From Galerina marginata (lineage: Eukaryota > Basidiomycota > Agaricomycetes > Agaricales > Galerinaceae): a stretch of 64,000 nucleotides of DNA. The notes beneath the pieces were generated by a model. It had not been told where the DNA came from. It did not search any database and saw nothing but the letters and a program-made list of their open reading frames with translations. A program made the translations under genes and the position numbers. Each line of letters opens with the position of its first letter. Position 1 is the first letter of the stretch. This document shows, piece after piece, positions 22,126 through 33,226 of the stretch. The stretch spans positions 2,914,001 to 2,978,000 of the forward strand of contig JAECYW010000003.1 of NCBI GenBank assembly GCA_023014335.1, read 5' to 3'.

Positions 22126-24534
22126 TTTAGGGTTGATGCACGAAGCTGTAGCTGTGCGGCTTGTACTGGAGCTATCATGGTGTGAATTTGCCGACCATGG
22201 GCTATGAATTATTTCAGAACTGCGAACACGTTTTTTTTTTTGAAGAACCACTGTAGAAGTCTATCCTCAACATCAACTTTTACACCAAGGAGACAAAAAT
22301 AACTCCAGCTATAATCTCTGCCTGGACATCTATGACCAGATCGAGCCCGAAGTTCTTCAGGATATCTAGGCCCGATCTAAGCAACCATTGTTTTGGCTAC
22401 AACACGTACGGGAGTTTCAGCGTTGAATACCGTATTATTTACGGTGGTCGCTCACCAAACACTCGTCGCATGCACGTACGACGCAGAGGCGCTGAGTCCT
22501 GACGATCAAAGGAATCCAGACTCCAGACGCGTTCCTGACACGTGATCGTAATTCACGCGACGCGTCAATCTCTTGGTAAGGTTAAGTATCTCTCTTCAGA
22601 TCCATCACATTCATCCATCGAGTCTCGTCTCTGTGCTCCTGTCAAGGTCGATTATGGCCCATTCACTTTCCGAGTGCACTGTCGAACTCCTATCGCTTCA
22701 ACGTTATCTTGATTCTGAGGAAGCCAAGGACCCGATAGTCAATTGACATCCGACCACCCTCCTGCACTTCAGACTTCTTCACAGCTCTCGGCTCTCTGTC
22801 TGGCGCTGCAGTCTCTTTATACGGTATCTTCAATGCACCGTGCACTAGCTTCTTGCCTATATCTACAGCCGGTTTCCGGCGCAACTGCATAAGGTCTTCG
22901 CAATGTTCGCATCCATACAAGGTCTGTGTTTTCGCAGTCAGTTGCTTTCGGTCAACCGCAATACTCGACTTTGGGCTTTCATCGCCACATTGCTGTTTCT
23001 TCGCCACCTTTCTATCTTGTTCCCTCCATCTAACACAACACTGGGACCCAACTCCGACCTCCTGTTAATTTTGGCGCATATACTCGAGTATTTGTCTCTT
23101 CTCTGCACCTCTGGATGATTCCGACCCTTCTCAGCTTTCCGAATCTGGACCCTGCCTTCCCCTTCTCTAGCTGCTCCGCAGAAATCCCCCCTCCAAGGTA
23201 TTTCTTTCCCTTAAAACACGCATACATTCACCTAAATCCTTCAACCTCGCCCCCTTCCTTTGAACTTGCCGTCCAAACAGTCCTCAACAAAATCTTCAAC
23301 CACCGAACTGGAGCCCAATGCGCCATCCTTCCGTCGCAAACCGAAAACAACATCACTGTCGACTGGGACGGCCCGTATAGGCGGTACAGCTCTTTGTCAC
23401 ATTCTTGTCGACCTGTCCTTACCCATCCTTGCACATCATTAATGACCGATCCGACGTACACACCCTCACACCAAGTTCACCGCACTGTTTTGGGAATAAA
23501 GTTACCCATCGAGGGCGTCGGCGATGCGCATATTCGTGTTTTCGCTGCTGGAAAATTCATTTTACTGGGCATGAGAATTGTTGGCACATTCCTCCTCACT
23601 TTTCCTCTTGGCCCGCAAGAACGTCTTTTGGGTGCCAAGTCATGATTGCAATTTGGGTCTCTAACACTGGCAAAACCCCGCTGTCTTCTTGCTTGTGTCC
23701 ACATACCAGCCATTTGCTGACCTCTCCATGCCGAGCCAGCTAAGTTTTGTTTTTTCGCAGTCCCCTCCTTCTGATTTTATGCAAGCCTACAACTTTTTTT
23801 CACCTTCGTCACGACTCTATTTTCTGGCTTTTCCTCAAACATGATGAAGTTTTGCATGGTCTACCAATTGGGCTAAATAGGCGCCTATTTAGCCCAATTG
23901 GTTGATCATGCAAAACCTCATCAGAATAACCTTCCCTTTGATTCTCTTTCTGGAGCACCAATTTCAATAGCTTTTTATCCCATTCCTATTTTAATCCCCA
24001 ATCAATCCAACATCCTTGGTACCCTTTGCTTTTTGAGCCTTTGCCTGATTCCCTTGATTTTACTAACACTCCCTGTAATCCTCCTTCTGAAACATCACTT
24101 CCAATAATTTCTTACCCTGTTCCTACTTTCAATCCCCAACCAATTCAACACAGCACACCTCTCCAGTCCAATTTTATCCTCAGGCGCTTTTACCCAATTT
24201 TTTGAACACTTCCCAAATCCATCACATTCGTTTGACATTTGTCTGCCCTCACGCGACTCGGAAGGCGTGGGGATATGTTTCCTTGTTCGCATGATCGTTG
24301 ACGGGATCTGATGAAAGTCGCGTGTAGGAATACTCCCACGCATTTTCTTTTTGCCCCGCTTGCGAGTTCAATTTGCGCCCGTCACGGTCTCCTTCGCTTT
24401 TTCTACGCGTCTTGTCTGAAGACTCGAACTTGGACTGCACGCGTGTAGTCTCGACGTCGACAGGACCTTAGTCCTCTCTTCCTCCACCCCCAAAAAGTCG
24501 AACAAATCGACAACATCCAACACACATCGCATCA
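22126..24534. other. Gene-poor stretch with unassigned open frames and repeats
   Basis: Open frames on the plus strand (about 22850-23650) could be exons of a small gene (for example MFASIQGLCFRSQLLSVN, then a proline/serine-rich stretch), but frames shift often and no family is recognisable. The stretch also holds an 82-bp near-perfect palindrome (23843-23924) and a degenerate direct repeat of about 55 bp around 23958-24013 and 24091-24150. The last 300 bp should be the promoter of the DEAD-box gene. Confidence 0.4.
23843..23924. repeat. 82-bp near-perfect palindrome
   Basis: Two 41-bp arms meet with no spacer at GGC|GCC (centre 23883/23884) and differ at three positions. Each arm contains CCAATTGGGCTAAATAGGC. 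It lies in non-coding sequence. It could be a tiny foldback element, a remnant of two head-to-head element ends, or a site able to form a cruciform. Confidence 0.9.
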
Positions 24535-26983
24535 ATGTCGATACCACGGAATCTCCTCTCGTCTTCGAGTCTGCGAGCATGCCCAGCGGCAAGAGCCAGC
24601 ACCATCCTCCGGCGCACCTTTGTCCTGTCTGCCATAACCAGGAGTTGTAAGTCTTTTCCTTTACCTTCATCCAAACCCAAACTGACCACCCAACCCAGCT
24701 CTTCCCCGCAAGCTCTACCCCTCCGAGCTGCTGCGTAATAACACCTTCCGCCATGCCTCGACAGCAACCGCTTCAAAACAACCACCACCCCATATTCCCT
24801 CTTCTTCCTCAGAGCTAACTCCAGACTCGGATACACCTGCGCCGCCCGACTCGTCCCTCTCTTTCCAGACCATCGCAGCGCACATCCACCCGAACACCCT
24901 AAAAGCCATCACAGTCCGCCCCTTCAAATACACCCACATGTCCCCCGTCCAAGCACAGATCCTGCCGCTCCTCCCACAACTCGCGCTACCGCACGACCAC
25001 CCCGACCTCGCAGGCGCTACCACCGAACACCCCCGCGACTTACTCGTGAAAGCTAAAACCGGGACAGGTAAAACCATGGCGTTCCTCGTCCCCGCCATCG
25101 AGAGCCGGCTCAACGCGCTCGCCGCTGTATCCGCCGCTGCCCAAACGACAGGGGTGGACCTCTCCCCCACGGACCTGCAGCGCGCACAGACGGCGTATGC
25201 CCGGAAGAACTTAGGGACATTGATTATCTCGCCGACGCGCGAGCTCGCATCGCAGATCGCGGTGGAGGCGACGAATTTGACTGCCCATCATCGCGGGTTC
25301 CAGGTGCAGCTCCTCCTGGGTGGGGAGAGTAAAGGCCGGCAGATGAGGGAGTGGAGGTATGGGAGGAAGGATATTGTGGTCGCTACCCCTGGAAGGTTGT
25401 TGGATTTGATCAATACGGAGCCAGAGGTGGCGGAGGTTGTGAGCAGTGCGAAGACGGTCTGTCCTTGTCTTACTACAAAATACGTATTCTAACGACCCGA
25501 CCAGCTTATTCTAGACGAAGCCGACACGCTGTTGGACCTTGGGTTCCGCGAGGACATCGAGCGCATCACCGGCTTCCTCCCGCCGTCACCTCAACGGCAG
25601 ACCTTCCTCTTCTCCGCCACGGTCTCTCGCGCGATCCAGCAGATCGCAGCGTCCACGCTCTCGCGGAAGCACCGTTTCGTGAATTGCGTCGCGGCGGACG
25701 ACTCGCCCGTACACGCACACATCCCGCAATACCACACCGTCCTGCGCTCAGGGGAGGACCTACTCCCACACGTTCTCCGTCTCCTCGCTCTAGACCAACT
25801 GGAGAACCAAGGCCTCGCTCGCGGCGGGAACGGGAAAGCAGAAGGAACGACAGGCAATAAAAGCAAAGTAATCATCTTCCTCTCCACCACCAACATGGTC
25901 ATCCTCTTCTCCCAACTCCTCCGCAAAGCACTCCCGCTCCTCCCAGCAGGGGCACGCACATCGCTCTTCGAGATGCACGCCAAGCGTGACATGCGGCAGC
26001 GCACGCGGGTGTCCACCGCCTTCCGCTCAGACACCTCTGCGGCTTCTATCCTCGTTACCTCGGACGTGTCGGCGAGAGGGGTGGACTACCCCGGTGTGAC
26101 GCGGGTGGTGCAGGTGGGGTGTCCGAGTGCGGCGGATATTTATGTGCATCGGGTTGGGCGGACGGGGAGGGGCGGGAGGAGGGATGGGAGGGGGGATTTG
26201 GTGTTGATGCCTTGGGAGATGGGGTTCGTGAAGGCGAAACTTGGGGCGGTGGGGATGAGGCCTGTTACGCGGGATGATGTGGCTGGGCAGCTGGAGGAGC
26301 TTGTGTCTTCCCTAGCTTCTTCGGAGACCAAGTACCCCGCTTACACCCCCCTTGCTATTCAAGCCATCCCGACTGAGGCTGCACACATCACATCCCAACT
26401 GGCCTCGTACTCGGAGGAACAAGTGCAAGGCGGGTTCGCATCGCAGCTCGGGTTCTTCATAGGCCACGCAAAAGCGCTCGGGCTGGAGATGCTCGGCGAA
26501 CGGGGGGTGTTGAAGGGGTTGAAGGAGATGTGGGTGCAGCTGTGGGGGTTGGAGAGGGAGCCGGTGGTTGGCAGGGCGTTGAGAGAGATGTTGGGAGGGG
26601 AGGGTGGGTTTGGGGGGAGGGATAGGAGAGGTGGGAGAAGCTCAAGCTCGAGAGGCGGAGGAGGTTGGGCTGGACGTGGACGTGATGGAGGTGAAGGAGG
26701 AGGGGGAATGTTTGCTTCGCGTAACGCGCCCGGCGGCAACGATGGGTATGGCTATGCGAAAGGCAGCCGTGCTGGGTTTGGAGCTGCGAAAAGGTGGGGT
26801 GAAGGGAGGGAAGGGCGGTGGGAGACGGGTGGGGCTGGTGGGTTTAGTGAGAGAAGTGGGAGTGGGAGGGGTAGCAGAAATGGGGAGAGGGGTGCTGCGA
26901 GGGGGTATGGAAGGGATCGGGAGGGTGGTGGGGCTGGGGGGAGGAGGGAGGGGAAGTATAATTGGCGGGAGCAGATTGATTAG
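24535..26983 (+). CDS. DEAD-box RNA helicase, mitochondrial MSS116-like
   Basis: The ATG at 24535 starts MSIPRNLLSSSSLRACPAAR, an Arg/Ser-rich, acid-free leader that looks like a mitochondrial presequence. An intron at about 24651-24711 follows. All DEAD-box motifs are present: Q motif FKYTHMSPVQAQ, motif I AKTGTGKT, Ia SPTRELASQI, GG in LLLGGES, Ib ATPGRLLDL, II LILDEADTLLDLGF, III LFSATVS, IV VIIFLSTTN, V ILVTSDVSARGVDYPGV, VI YVHRVGRTGRGGR. The tail from about 26600 is very rich in Gly/Arg/Ser (RGG type), an RNA-binding tail. The protein unwinds RNA with ATP; the closest known type is yeast Mss116, which acts in mitochondrial intron splicing and translation. A second intron lies at about 25457-25504. 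Local GC content is clearly higher here than in the flanks. Confidence 0.88.
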
Positions 26984-27410
26984 TTTGGTGAACTGAAGTG
27001 GGCTTGGGTTTAGATTACTTATTGTTTTGCATTATAGATTTACTTAGCTATAGAGCGCTTAGTGATACTCATTTGTATTAATTGTTATATCCCTCTTCTC
27101 TTGCTTGGGTATGTCTAAGTGAATCTGGGGTTTGGAGTTTGGAACCAATGTCCAGTCGATGCATATTACCATAAAATTAAGGATTGCAATGTGGGGCACT
27201 ATCTTACATCCTGTATTTTCGTAGTAAGTACAATGAAAAAGTTCATCTAATTAGAAGGTAACGAATGCATGAAACTTCCATTGAAATCTTTGTATTTCTT
27301 GGTGTCAGTCTTCTATCACAAATCCAATGGTCATAACTTGTTGATTTCAATGAGAATGAAGACTGTAACTGGAACAAGTTCATGCCATGCTGCTATAGCG
27401 CTAAGGCCAT
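26984..27410. other. Convergent intergenic region
   Basis: The 3' flanks of the DEAD-box gene and the minus-strand kinase-like gene meet here. The sequence is AT-rich with no gene and no clear repeat. Confidence 0.5.
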
Positions 27411-30400
27411 GCCAGCATAGTACCACTCGGGGTAGTGACAGTGATAACTTGAAGGTTGGCATCGAAGGGGTCCATGGAACACTCAATACGGTATTCATCC
27501 GGTAAAAAGGTGTTGAAGCTCTGTAAAAGCGAAGGACGGCTGTGAAGGAGGCGCGTGACGCGCAGGACGACGGCCTTGGTATCGATTCTATGTTGAATTT
27601 TATTTCAGATCAGACAAGAATAGCATTAACAGAGCACTGAAGTACTGACAGGTCGTCTTTGAATTCCGACATGATGTCCAAGAACTGGTAGTAGACATCG
27701 TAGTCGTCCTTGAAGTGGGCCTTAACGTCCTCAAGGAAGGCGAGGGCATCTGTGTTCGTAAGGGGCCGGTTGAGTTCAGAAGACTCTTCATAACCTTGAT
27801 ATTTACCAGGCATTTCGGGATTCTGCTTGTTCCATAAAAATGCGGTCACCTTCTGTATGTTTTTTGCACTTGCCTGACATTGATCACATACAAATATGCG
27901 TCGGTCAGAGAGAGAAGCACCAGCACATGACAGATGATGCCATTTAGAACACCGTGTACACTGGACGGTAGGCCCATGTTCAGCATCTGTGGAAATACTT
28001 GATCAACTTTTGAAAAACGGTGGATAGGTGGGATACCACTGACCATCTGAATCACCACCACAGATACAGGCGAAGATCTTTGTATCTTCGACGACTTCTT
28101 TGCAAACAAGGCATATCTCATGTGGGTTCGGACGTGAATGAACAACAATAGCGCTGCGCGTAATGTCGGTGGTAAGGGTAATTTCTTCGCGATTATATCC
28201 GGGACACCGATGAGCAGCCCTGGCTGTATGTTTTCCACGCCGGCGGATTAATGGATAGTCTGAATGTGATCGGAGGAGGTACTGGAACTGGCGCGATATG
28301 TCGTCAAGAGTGTCGGTCAGTGCTGTTGGAGGCTTCCAAACCAATTCTCGGCGAAAGACACTTGGAAGTGTCTTTCGGGGGGGTCTTCCTGGCTCTGTAG
28401 ACGCCAGGAAGGGAGCTGGAGTAAATGATGGAGCTGAATTGAGCCTGTCCGAATCCTCCGACTCTTCCTCAGGGACAGAATCATCCAAGTCATCATCAAA
28501 TATACGATGGACGCCCTGAGCTGAACATTTCATGACATCAAGTCGTTAGTCTGTCGATTCCTGAGAAGGTTTGTGGATGAACTTGCCGTCGTAGTGGCTC
28601 TTGCAGGCAGCATCGAATGTCTAATACAACAAAAAAAGTTCACTTCGTATCATGAGATGACGCCACATGAAGTCTTGTCACCTTTCGACAGAGTCCATGG
28701 AAAACTTTCAAAGCCCAGTACCCGGGCAGGCCAAGTGAATGCGGTTTGGGGAAAGTCGAATACCCATCATCATCATCACTGGGCAGAAATGGCGACTCCA
28801 GTTCGGAGTCCTCATTGATGTATTCATCATCGGAGTCCTCATTGACGTATTCATCATCGGAGTCCTCATCGATGTACTCATCATCGGAGTCCTCATCGAT
28901 GTACTCATCATCGGAGTCCTCATCGATGTACCACTCGCCAAGTCCTTCCGGGTCAAAGCTAATTATTACCTTCCCCTTGCAACTGAAAAGGGAGAAATCC
29001 TGGAGGATTATGCAGTGTCAGTAGAGGGAAAAACGTGCCAATTTTTGCTCACGTCTAATTCCGCTGATGCAAAAGGGTAATTCAAATCCTGAAGATAATC
29101 CAAACCTGACTGACAACCTCGTAAATATATGACACGGAACATTGAGATGTGATTCGTACGGAAAGGCCGATGACCTTGGATAAAGTAAGAACAAATGTCA
29201 TCACATCGGCGCAAGCGAGTCAACGTACCGTCTGAATTCCTAGAACTAGACTCTGCTTGAGGTCTTGCTTAAGAACCTGCCCGAGGATATGGTCGACAGT
29301 GCCTTCATACTCTGTTGCAGATTTTATTTAGAATCAAAGAAACTGAGCTCGTACACGGACTAACCGCCATCGAAGATAAGAAAGGGTATCTTGGATTTGA
29401 GAGACGAGACGGCTATCAAATATGGGAGGTTCGAATGCCTGAAGAGTGCCCTATCAATTCGAATGATCAGGTTCAAAAAGAAATCCAGTTTACATCACTT
29501 TGCGGTCCACTATGAATTTGGCAGCTTCCAAGCACCGCTGCAGTGAAAGATCAACCCTCAAGTAAATTTGTTGTTGTAAGGCTCACCTCCTTAGCGTGAC
29601 TACCTTCGTAGACCTTCATTGCCACAATCTCACCAGATTTTTTGTTTAGAGCAGAATATAACCGGTATCCAGAACCCTTCAGAATGTGTCGCTCCAGAGA
29701 CACATCTTCGATGTCAAGCTGCAAGGCAGTCAGCGGGGAGGGAAGCTTCATGAATCTAGAGCGTACTGCACGCAAGCCTTGAACGATTCCCTTTACCGCT
29801 CTACCCTGGCTAGGAGAATCTAGAGGTTTGAACTGAGCCATAGATAATCTTTTTGATCAAAGTATATTGCTCACATTCATCGCTGACTTTTGTCATAACC
29901 ACATAATTTCCCAAGATATTATTAATTGTCCCATTGGAGACAAAATGGTGGGCGCCAGAGAAAACACTGCAGAGTGCGGTCAGAACGTCATTGAAAGAGT
30001 CAAGCAATTGTAAGAACCTGAAGGAATTCTGGGGTAGATGATCAGGATAGTTGTTTGACTGCTGACTTGTATGAATTGCTTGAGGTAGGATATCGTTCTT
30101 TATGAAGCTTCCACCGTCATGATTACCTTGCTGCTTAAAATCTGGCGAGAATTTATCCGCTGGGTGACCTCGCATGGAGACAGCCTGCTGTGACACTGTT
30201 GATTAGACGAAGCCAAGATATAATAATACACCATCGAATACCTCAAACGCTTGGAGAACTGTTGTTAAGCGTGATTTGAGAACGGAGTATCGAATGTGTA
30301 AATCTTCCCCAAAGAAAAGGTTGACAGTCCATTGCGTTTCGAATCGGACAAATGTATGAATATCGCGAAGCGTTCTGGTAAGCCCTGGTCAGTCATGCAT

Positions 30401-30897
30401 CAGAGGACAAGCTTTAGAATGGAAGCCCATACTTGTTGAGTTGCTCTATGTTGTCGATGATTTGAGACGGTTGGGTAACCGTTTCAACCAGTCTGGAGAT
30501 CTGGTCAATAGTCCTTGCGGCCTGTTCGACTATTGACAGTGTCACCGCTTCGTAATGACGATATGGTGTAAGAGCCCTTGCGGTAGAAAGCAGGATTAGT
30601 TTTGATGTGGAGAGGCAAGGACATAGTTCCTGGACGGCGAGTTGGACCTAAACATCGTTGATATTGTCTTTCAGGCAGTTGAAACAATCATCGGTTGTAT
30701 CGAACACGTACTTTCCAGCTCGCGATGGAGGGTTCGCTTGATGTGGTTAAGAGGAGCCTAGAAGATAGATCCAGAAAAAGCTGCATTTAGTAGAGGCGAG
30801 GGCGTATAATACTGATGATGGTAGGAAGTAAAGATGTGACGAGCCGCATCGTGATTCGAGGCTGGGAGCACAGGTCAACTTGAAGTTTCCTGAACAT
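27411..30897 (-). CDS. Multidomain pseudokinase-like protein with PHD-like finger and SIN3-type PAH domain
   Basis: A many-exon gene. A likely start is the ATG at 30897 (MFRKLQ), but the 5' end is uncertain. Order: helical N-terminal region (ARTIDQISRLVETVTQPSQI, TLRDIHTFVRF, LKSRLTTVLQAFE) like the four-helix adaptor domains of basidiomycete NLR/MLKL-type proteins; a short motif FSGAHHFVSNGTINNILGNY; a kinase N-lobe GSGYRLYSALNKKSGEIVAM with KVYEGSHAKE; HSNLPYLIAVSS and PFLIFDG; then SGLDYLQDLNY and GKVIISFDPEG where HRD and DFG would be, so it is probably inactive as a kinase; five acidic YIDEDSDDE repeats; a tail EEITLTTDITRSAIVVHS; a PHD-like zinc finger (CLVCKE, CTRCSKWHHLSCAG, VCDQC); and a PAH domain (DALAFLEDVKAHFKDDYDVY, QSFNTFLPDEYRIECS). 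One intron appears to use GC-AG ends (near 28580). The product may be nuclear. One gene or two fused models cannot be settled without transcripts. Confidence 0.6.
28796..28930 (-). repeat. In-frame 27-bp minisatellite (5 copies)
   Basis: Five head-to-tail 27-bp units, 135 bp in all, each encode a nine-residue acidic unit with the consensus YIDEDSDDE. Differences are only I/V, D/N and, in the last copy, DD to EL. It lies inside an exon of the pseudokinase-like gene, and its length is a whole number of codons. Copy number is likely to vary between strains. Confidence 0.92.
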
Positions 30898-31100
30898 GGC
30901 GCACCGCCACGAAATTGGCAGTTCAAAGTCATATTTTTAGAACCAGGGTGGTGGGCACAGCCACTGTGTCCTTGCAGTGGCAATCCATCCTCAACCAGGA
31001 CGCGCTCGTGTCTCTCAATCACGATCTGCCGCTTCACTTTATTGCATAAACCTAGCTTAAGTTGACCATTTGGGTCCACGAAAAGGCGCTCCCAGACTCT

Positions 31101-31254
31101 TGTTGGAATCTTTGACTCACGTGTCAAATCGACGCGCACCATGGACTTGTTTGTGTATGTAGTGGTCATGTTCTCTAAATACAACGCCTGTACTTCCTCT
31201 CTTCCTTACCTAAAATCATCATCATCATCCCTCCGTATTCTTTGAACTCCAACA
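31101..31254 (+). repeat. 5' LTR
   Basis: 154 bp, TG...CA ends with a short inverted repeat (TGTTGGA / TCCAACA). No difference from the right copy was found on reading. Confidence 0.93.
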
Positions 31255-32082
31255 GGTTATGGGCCCCGCTTTCTAAAAAAGCGATTTTCCTCACGAAGAA
31301 TCTAGGCGATCCTCTCATTCTTTCATTCTCTCATTTAATCTACTTTGCGAGCCTCTTGCAGCCCGCGTATACTCGACCTCCTTGGTGATCTCTGACTTCT
31401 GGCGTGCTCCTAAGCCTCTCTAAGCTCTTTTAGCTTCGGCTCACCGTTCCTAACAACCTGAAGCATCTCGCGCTCCGCGGTTCTTTAGCTTTTGGGTTTT
31501 CCTCCACAGAAGATTTACCTTTGAGCTCGTCGCACCCATCAAACTGGCTCTAGCTGCCTTGTAGCACTCTGGACCTTCTTCTAGCTTTCTCCCGCTGTTT
31601 TCAACGACTATTGCGAGCCTCTCGCTTTGGGCGATTCAAATCTCCAGGCTCCCGCGGTCCTCACTGCACCACGCTCGCTTGCACCGAATCAGTTCTCGCC
31701 GCGCGTACCTAGAACTTCAAACTCCTGCACGCGCCCGGCACAGCATTATCTTGCGATCTGCCCGACATCACCGCCTTCGTCTCTCCGAAGCCGTCAACAG
31801 AGAGTCCCTCTGTATAATCAATTCCGTTGGTCGTCGTCTCTCCGCCGCCAACAACAGAGTGTCCTCTGTCTAATCAACTTCTTCGCCGTCATCTCCTCGT
31901 CGTCGGCAGCAGTGCATTCTTCTGCACCTTTCTTTTTGGTCAACTGGTACTTCCCATTACCGCGATTTTGCGTAATCGTTTCGGCCTTGCCTTTCCGGAT
32001 CAATTTACACGCATACATTCGCGTTCTTCACATTGTTGTCGCGCATACATCCACTCACCTTCCTTTTATTATCCTCTCCGTC

Positions 32083-32898
32083 ATGTCAACCATCAAACTT
32101 GATCACATCGTTCTACTCCTGGGTTCCGACAACTTTGAGGCGTGGAAACGCGGTGTCCGTCAAGTTCTTCAGGGCCTGGGGTACTGGGGTCACGTTGGAG
32201 GTGACGCTAATCCGTTCTCCCCCTTTCCGATTACCCCTCAGCCTGCTGCCTGCGATATTCTGTCAACCGCGGCTGAACTCGACGCCTTTCGCCGTTGGTG
32301 GCAGGAGGATTCTCTAGCCCGTACTATTGTCGAGCGACGGATATCCCCGATTGTCCTCAACCTACTTCCTCAAGGTGATGTTGTGACAGCTCGCGACGTC
32401 TGGATGACTTTACAGAAAACCTATGGACGTGTTGACATCATGGCTCAGTTTGCTCTTCGCGATCATGTCAACAATCTCAAACTCGAAGATCATAACGATC
32501 TTGATCGTTACATTGGCGAGTTTCGTAATGCTAAGCTTCGCTTTATCCAGATGGGGGTCCCCTTTACCGAACACGAAATGGTTCATGCCATACTCTCTGG
32601 TCTCCCTTCCTCGTCCCACTGGCCTCACTTCCATCAGCTTATGACGCAAATGGTCCAAGATCATATCGACCGGGAGAGCGTCGCTGTCACTCCTGCTATT
32701 CCTGATGCCCTCCTCAATCGTGTCATTGCTCGTCTGGTCATTGAGTGCCAACGTCTTCAATCTGCACCTCCTGTGCCTCCTCATTCCAACACCAATCCTA
32801 TTCCTTCCTTTTCCGTCACTGCGCAGCCTGAGATTGCTGCGAGCGCCTCGCTTTCTTTGTCCCCGACCACCCAATATCTTGGTGATCTCTCTTGTTGA
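32083..32898 (+). CDS. Copia-type gag protein
   Basis: The ATG at 32083 gives MSTIKLDHIVLLLGSDNFEA, then WKRGVRQVLQGLGYWGHVGG, DVWMTLQKTYGRVD, LDRYIGEFRNAKLRFIQMG and MVHAILSGLPSSSHW. This is the gag (UBN2/DUF4219-like) fold of Ty1/Copia elements: the NFEAW start, a WxxL helix region, and the YxxxFrxaklrfiqmG / ilsGLPssw end. It is about 270 residues. An open frame extends upstream to 31627, but the gag homology starts at this ATG. No CCHC zinc knuckle is present before the stop. It should bind and package element RNA in a particle. The frame is intact. Confidence 0.8.
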   Translation: MSTIKLDHIVLLLGSDNFEAWKRGVRQVLQGLGYWGHVGGDANPFSPFPITPQPAACDILSTAAELDAFRRWWQEDSLARTIVERRISPIVLNLLPQGDVVTARDVWMTLQKTYGRVDIMAQFALRDHVNNLKLEDHNDLDRYIGEFRNAKLRFIQMGVPFTEHEMVHAILSGLPSSSHWPHFHQLMTQMVQDHIDRESVAVTPAIPDALLNRVIARLVIECQRLQSAPPVPPHSNTNPIPSFSVTAQPEIAASASLSLSPTTQYLGDLSC

Positions 32899-33072
32899 CC
32901 CCTCCATATTTCGAGCCTGAGATACATTCTTTCATAAGTACTTTCCCTTTCTTCATTGGATTGTTGTTGAGGGGGGGTGTTGGGTTCTGTCGGTGCTACC
33001 TCTTTTTTCTTTCTCCGCCATTGCCGCTTTTCTTTCATTTTCCAAGTCCATGCGCATCTCTTTGAGGGGGCG

Positions 33073-33226
33073 TGTTGGAATCTTTGACTCACGTGTCAAA
33101 TCGACGCGCACCATGGACTTGTTTGTGTATGTAGTGGTCATGTTCTCTAAATACAACGCCTGTACTTCCTCTCTTCCTTACCTAAAATCATCATCATCAT
33201 CCCTCCGTATTCTTTGAACTCCAACA
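33073..33226 (+). repeat. 3' LTR
   Basis: Identical on reading to the 154-bp left copy. It is preceded by the purine-rich TTGAGGGGGCG, a likely plus-strand primer site. Confidence 0.93.

Larger units (their letters stand above)
31101..33226 (+). mobile_element. Gag-only (non-autonomous) Ty1/Copia-like LTR retroelement
   Basis: A 2126-bp element with two 154-bp direct LTRs that look identical base for base. Each starts TGTTGG and ends CCAACA. It is flanked by a 5-bp target duplication ACTCT (31096-31100 and 33227-33231). Directly after the left LTR is GGTTATGGGCCCC, matching the anticodon arm of initiator Met-tRNA (the half-tRNA primer type used by Copia elements). A purine-rich GAGGGGG lies just before the right LTR. 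The only long open frame is gag-like. No protease, integrase or reverse transcriptase is present, so it must depend on enzymes from a full-length relative (a TR-GAG/LARD-like element). Confidence 0.92.

Noticed and set aside
22690..23645. Possible small genes on either strand between the carboxylase and DEAD-box genes
   Set aside because: Overlapping frames on both strands with frequent shifts and no family signal; coding not supported.
25566..26739. Long minus-strand frames under the DEAD-box gene
   Set aside because: Shadow frames in GC-rich coding sequence; the plus strand has all helicase motifs.
30747..31184. 145-codon minus-strand frame as an independent gene
   Set aside because: Its start lies inside the LTR, so the reading frame is a product of the insertion.
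31627..32082. N-terminal extension of the gag open frame
   Set aside because: The gag homology starts at 32083 and the extension is low complexity; probably untranslated leader of the element.
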